In this document: positions 5,231 to 6,065 of the stretch, one piece after another
Layout of the letters: each line of letters opens with the position of its first letter
Numbering within the stretch: the stretch's first letter is position 1
NCBI GenBank assembly: GCA_027310925.1
Contig: DAICZX010000039.1
Coordinates: 1-6,065 of the forward strand
Source: Candidatus Parcubacteria bacterium
GTDB lineage: Bacteria; Patescibacteriota; Minisyncoccia; Phycocordibacterales; Phycocordibacteraceae
Direction of reading: 5' to 3'
Length of the DNA stretch: 6,065 nucleotides
Program-made: the position numbers and the translations under genes
The notes under the pieces: model-generated
The model's input: only the letters and a program-made list of their open reading frames with translations
Told to the model about the DNA's origin: nothing
Databases searched by the model: none

Positions 5231-5313
5231 CGGTAATCGGTTTTGTATTGACGATGCTCTTTCTTTTTGTAGAGGGGGATATATTTTTATCGGGAGTTAA
5301 CTTAAAATATTAA
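5039..5313 (+). pseudogene. Whole small membrane-protein locus, with frame break in a G run
   Basis: Joining the frames at the five-G run (5215-5219) gives VRMGGVFLAVIGFV and then LTMLFLFVEGDIFLSGVNLKY before TAA at 5311-5313 (quoted in two parts). The joined product has three hydrophobic segments and ends 7 bp before the topA stop, filling the space as a normal gene would. One added G would restore the frame. The break could be a sequencing or assembly error, a real inactivating deletion, or a -1 ribosomal slip, since the GGG codon at 5216-5218 can re-pair exactly one base back. A homopolymer indel is the simplest reading. Confidence 0.55.
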
Positions 5314-5320
5314 ACACTAC

Positions 5321-6064
5321 TCAAATCAAATATTTCGCAGCTTCGGCGGGAGTGAGAGCGTCTGGTTTTGTTGCTTCGGGCAGGTAGATGCGACGCAGGC
5401 CTTTTTTCAAAAAGAGCCCCTGTTTCGATTTATAAAGTACGAGAGATTTACCGGTACGTGGATGCTTGCCGATTTCTTTCACGATCTCGACTCCGTGCGG
5501 CGGCTTCTTCGGTTCGGCCAAGAGGGCGAGCGCCTTGTCTAGCGTGATGGTGTACGGGTCGCCTATCGCGGGTTTAAGCGAGCGGAATTCGCCGTCGCTG
5601 CCGACGTAGGGGCCGAAGCGCCCAGTCGATGCAAAGACCGGCTTATTCGTCGAGGGGTGTACGCCGAGCTCGCGCGGGAGCGAGAGATACTTGAGCGCAT
5701 CGGCGAGTGTCACGGTCGCGAGGTCGGTGCCCGGTGGAATGCTCGCACGTTTTGTGGCTTTCTTCGGGCGGCCGCGTTTCTTTTTCCCTTTTGCCACTTC
5801 CGTTTCTATGGGTTTCACGACTTCCTCTTCGAGCAGCATCTCAACATACTGCCCGAAACGCCCGGTCTTTACATAAATTGGCGCACCAGTTTTCGGGTCG
5901 TGGCCGATAGGTTCATCGCCCTTAAGCTCGACACCTTCCTCAGTTCGTGCACCGATGCAGTCGGGATAACGCTTGCAGCTCATGAAAACACCACCACGAC
6001 CGAGCTTGTATTCCATTGGGCCTCCGCACAACGGACAGGGGAATTCAACCGGTACGCTACCAAG
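5321..6064 (-). CDS. topA: DNA topoisomerase I, C-terminal part
   Basis: Type IA topoisomerase relaxes negatively supercoiled DNA by single-strand passage. The gene enters from the right edge, so only the last 247 codons are visible; the catalytic Tyr and TOPRIM domains lie outside. Visible first is a four-Cys zinc ribbon: CPLCGGPM (Cys10, Cys13) and FMSCKRYPDC (Cys30, Cys36), the CxxC...Cx5C pattern of TopA. Three TopA C-terminal repeats follow: IGHDPKTGAPIYVKTGRFGQYV (about 53-74, partly quoted), LGVHPSTNKPVF with TGRFGPYVG (about 133-155), and a diverged IGKHPRTGKSLVLYKSKQG (about 198-216). Between repeats 1 and 2 lies a basic stretch, GKKKRGRPKKATKR. It ends in TGA, with AAKYLI at the C-terminus. 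The apparent TTG start at 6031 is internal to the zinc ribbon and not a real start. Base composition is visibly more GC-rich than the neighbouring small gene. Confidence 0.93.
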   Translation of the reverse strand, partial: LGSVPVEFPCPLCGGPMEYKLGRGGVFMSCKRYPDCIGARTEEGVELKGDEPIGHDPKTGAPIYVKTGRFGQYVEMLLEEEVVKPIETEVAKGKKKRGRPKKATKRASIPPGTDLATVTLADALKYLSLPRELGVHPSTNKPVFASTGRFGPYVGSDGEFRSLKPAIGDPYTITLDKALALLAEPKKPPHGVEIVKEIGKHPRTGKSLVLYKSKQGLFLKKGLRRIYLPEATKPDALTPAEAAKYLI

Positions 6065-6065
6065 T

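Noticed and set aside
6029..6031. TTG at 6031 as the start of a 236-residue protein
   Set aside because: The frame continues upstream through the first Cys pair of the zinc ribbon (CPLC), so the gene is TopA cut by the window edge.

Overview
This 6.1 kb window is a compact bacterial segment with seven protein genes, one tRNA gene and no intergenic gap longer than about 120 bp. All three stop codons end genes here (TAA for the first gene and the peroxiredoxin, TAG for miaA, TGA for parB, topA and the rel 3' part), so the standard bacterial code applies. No gene has a clear Shine-Dalgarno sequence, and at least two appear to have leaderless promoters. The short MiaA, the shortened Rel, the tRNA without an encoded CCA end and the first gene's protein, which resembles uncharacterised exported proteins I recall from that group, fit a small-genome Patescibacteria/CPR (Parcubacteria-like) bacterium. 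This assignment is inference and not firm.

Layout, left to right. (1) 3-542 (+): C-terminal part of an exported, membrane-anchored protein of unknown function. (2) 526-1371 (-): miaA, tRNA A37 dimethylallyltransferase, converging on and overlapping gene 1 by 17 bp. (3) 1425-2084 (+): a 2-Cys peroxiredoxin (AhpC/Prx1 type) with an unusual N-terminal CxxC extension, divergent from miaA across 53 bp that may hold two overlapping -10 elements. (4) 2202-2283 (-): tRNA-Leu(CAA). (5) 2357-3361 (+): parB, an orphan ParB/Spo0J-like protein. (6) 3378-4967 (-): a rel (p)ppGpp synthetase/hydrolase gene (HD, synthetase and TGS domains) cut by one in-frame TAA into 368-aa and 155-aa reading frames. (7) 5039-5313 (+): a small polytopic membrane protein whose frame breaks at a run of five Gs. 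(8) 5321-6064 (-): C-terminal end of topA, running off the right edge.

The genes are mostly housekeeping and are not one operon, since orientations alternate. The functional links are modest: MiaA would modify A37 of tRNAs such as the tRNA-Leu(CAA) encoded 0.8 kb away, and the Rel TGS domain belongs to the tRNA-sensing stringent response. The best leads are the stop codon inside rel, the G-run frameshift in its divergent neighbour, the leaderless promoters of rel and parB, and the CxxC extension of the peroxiredoxin. I see no mobile element, CRISPR array, defence system or obvious new multi-gene system.
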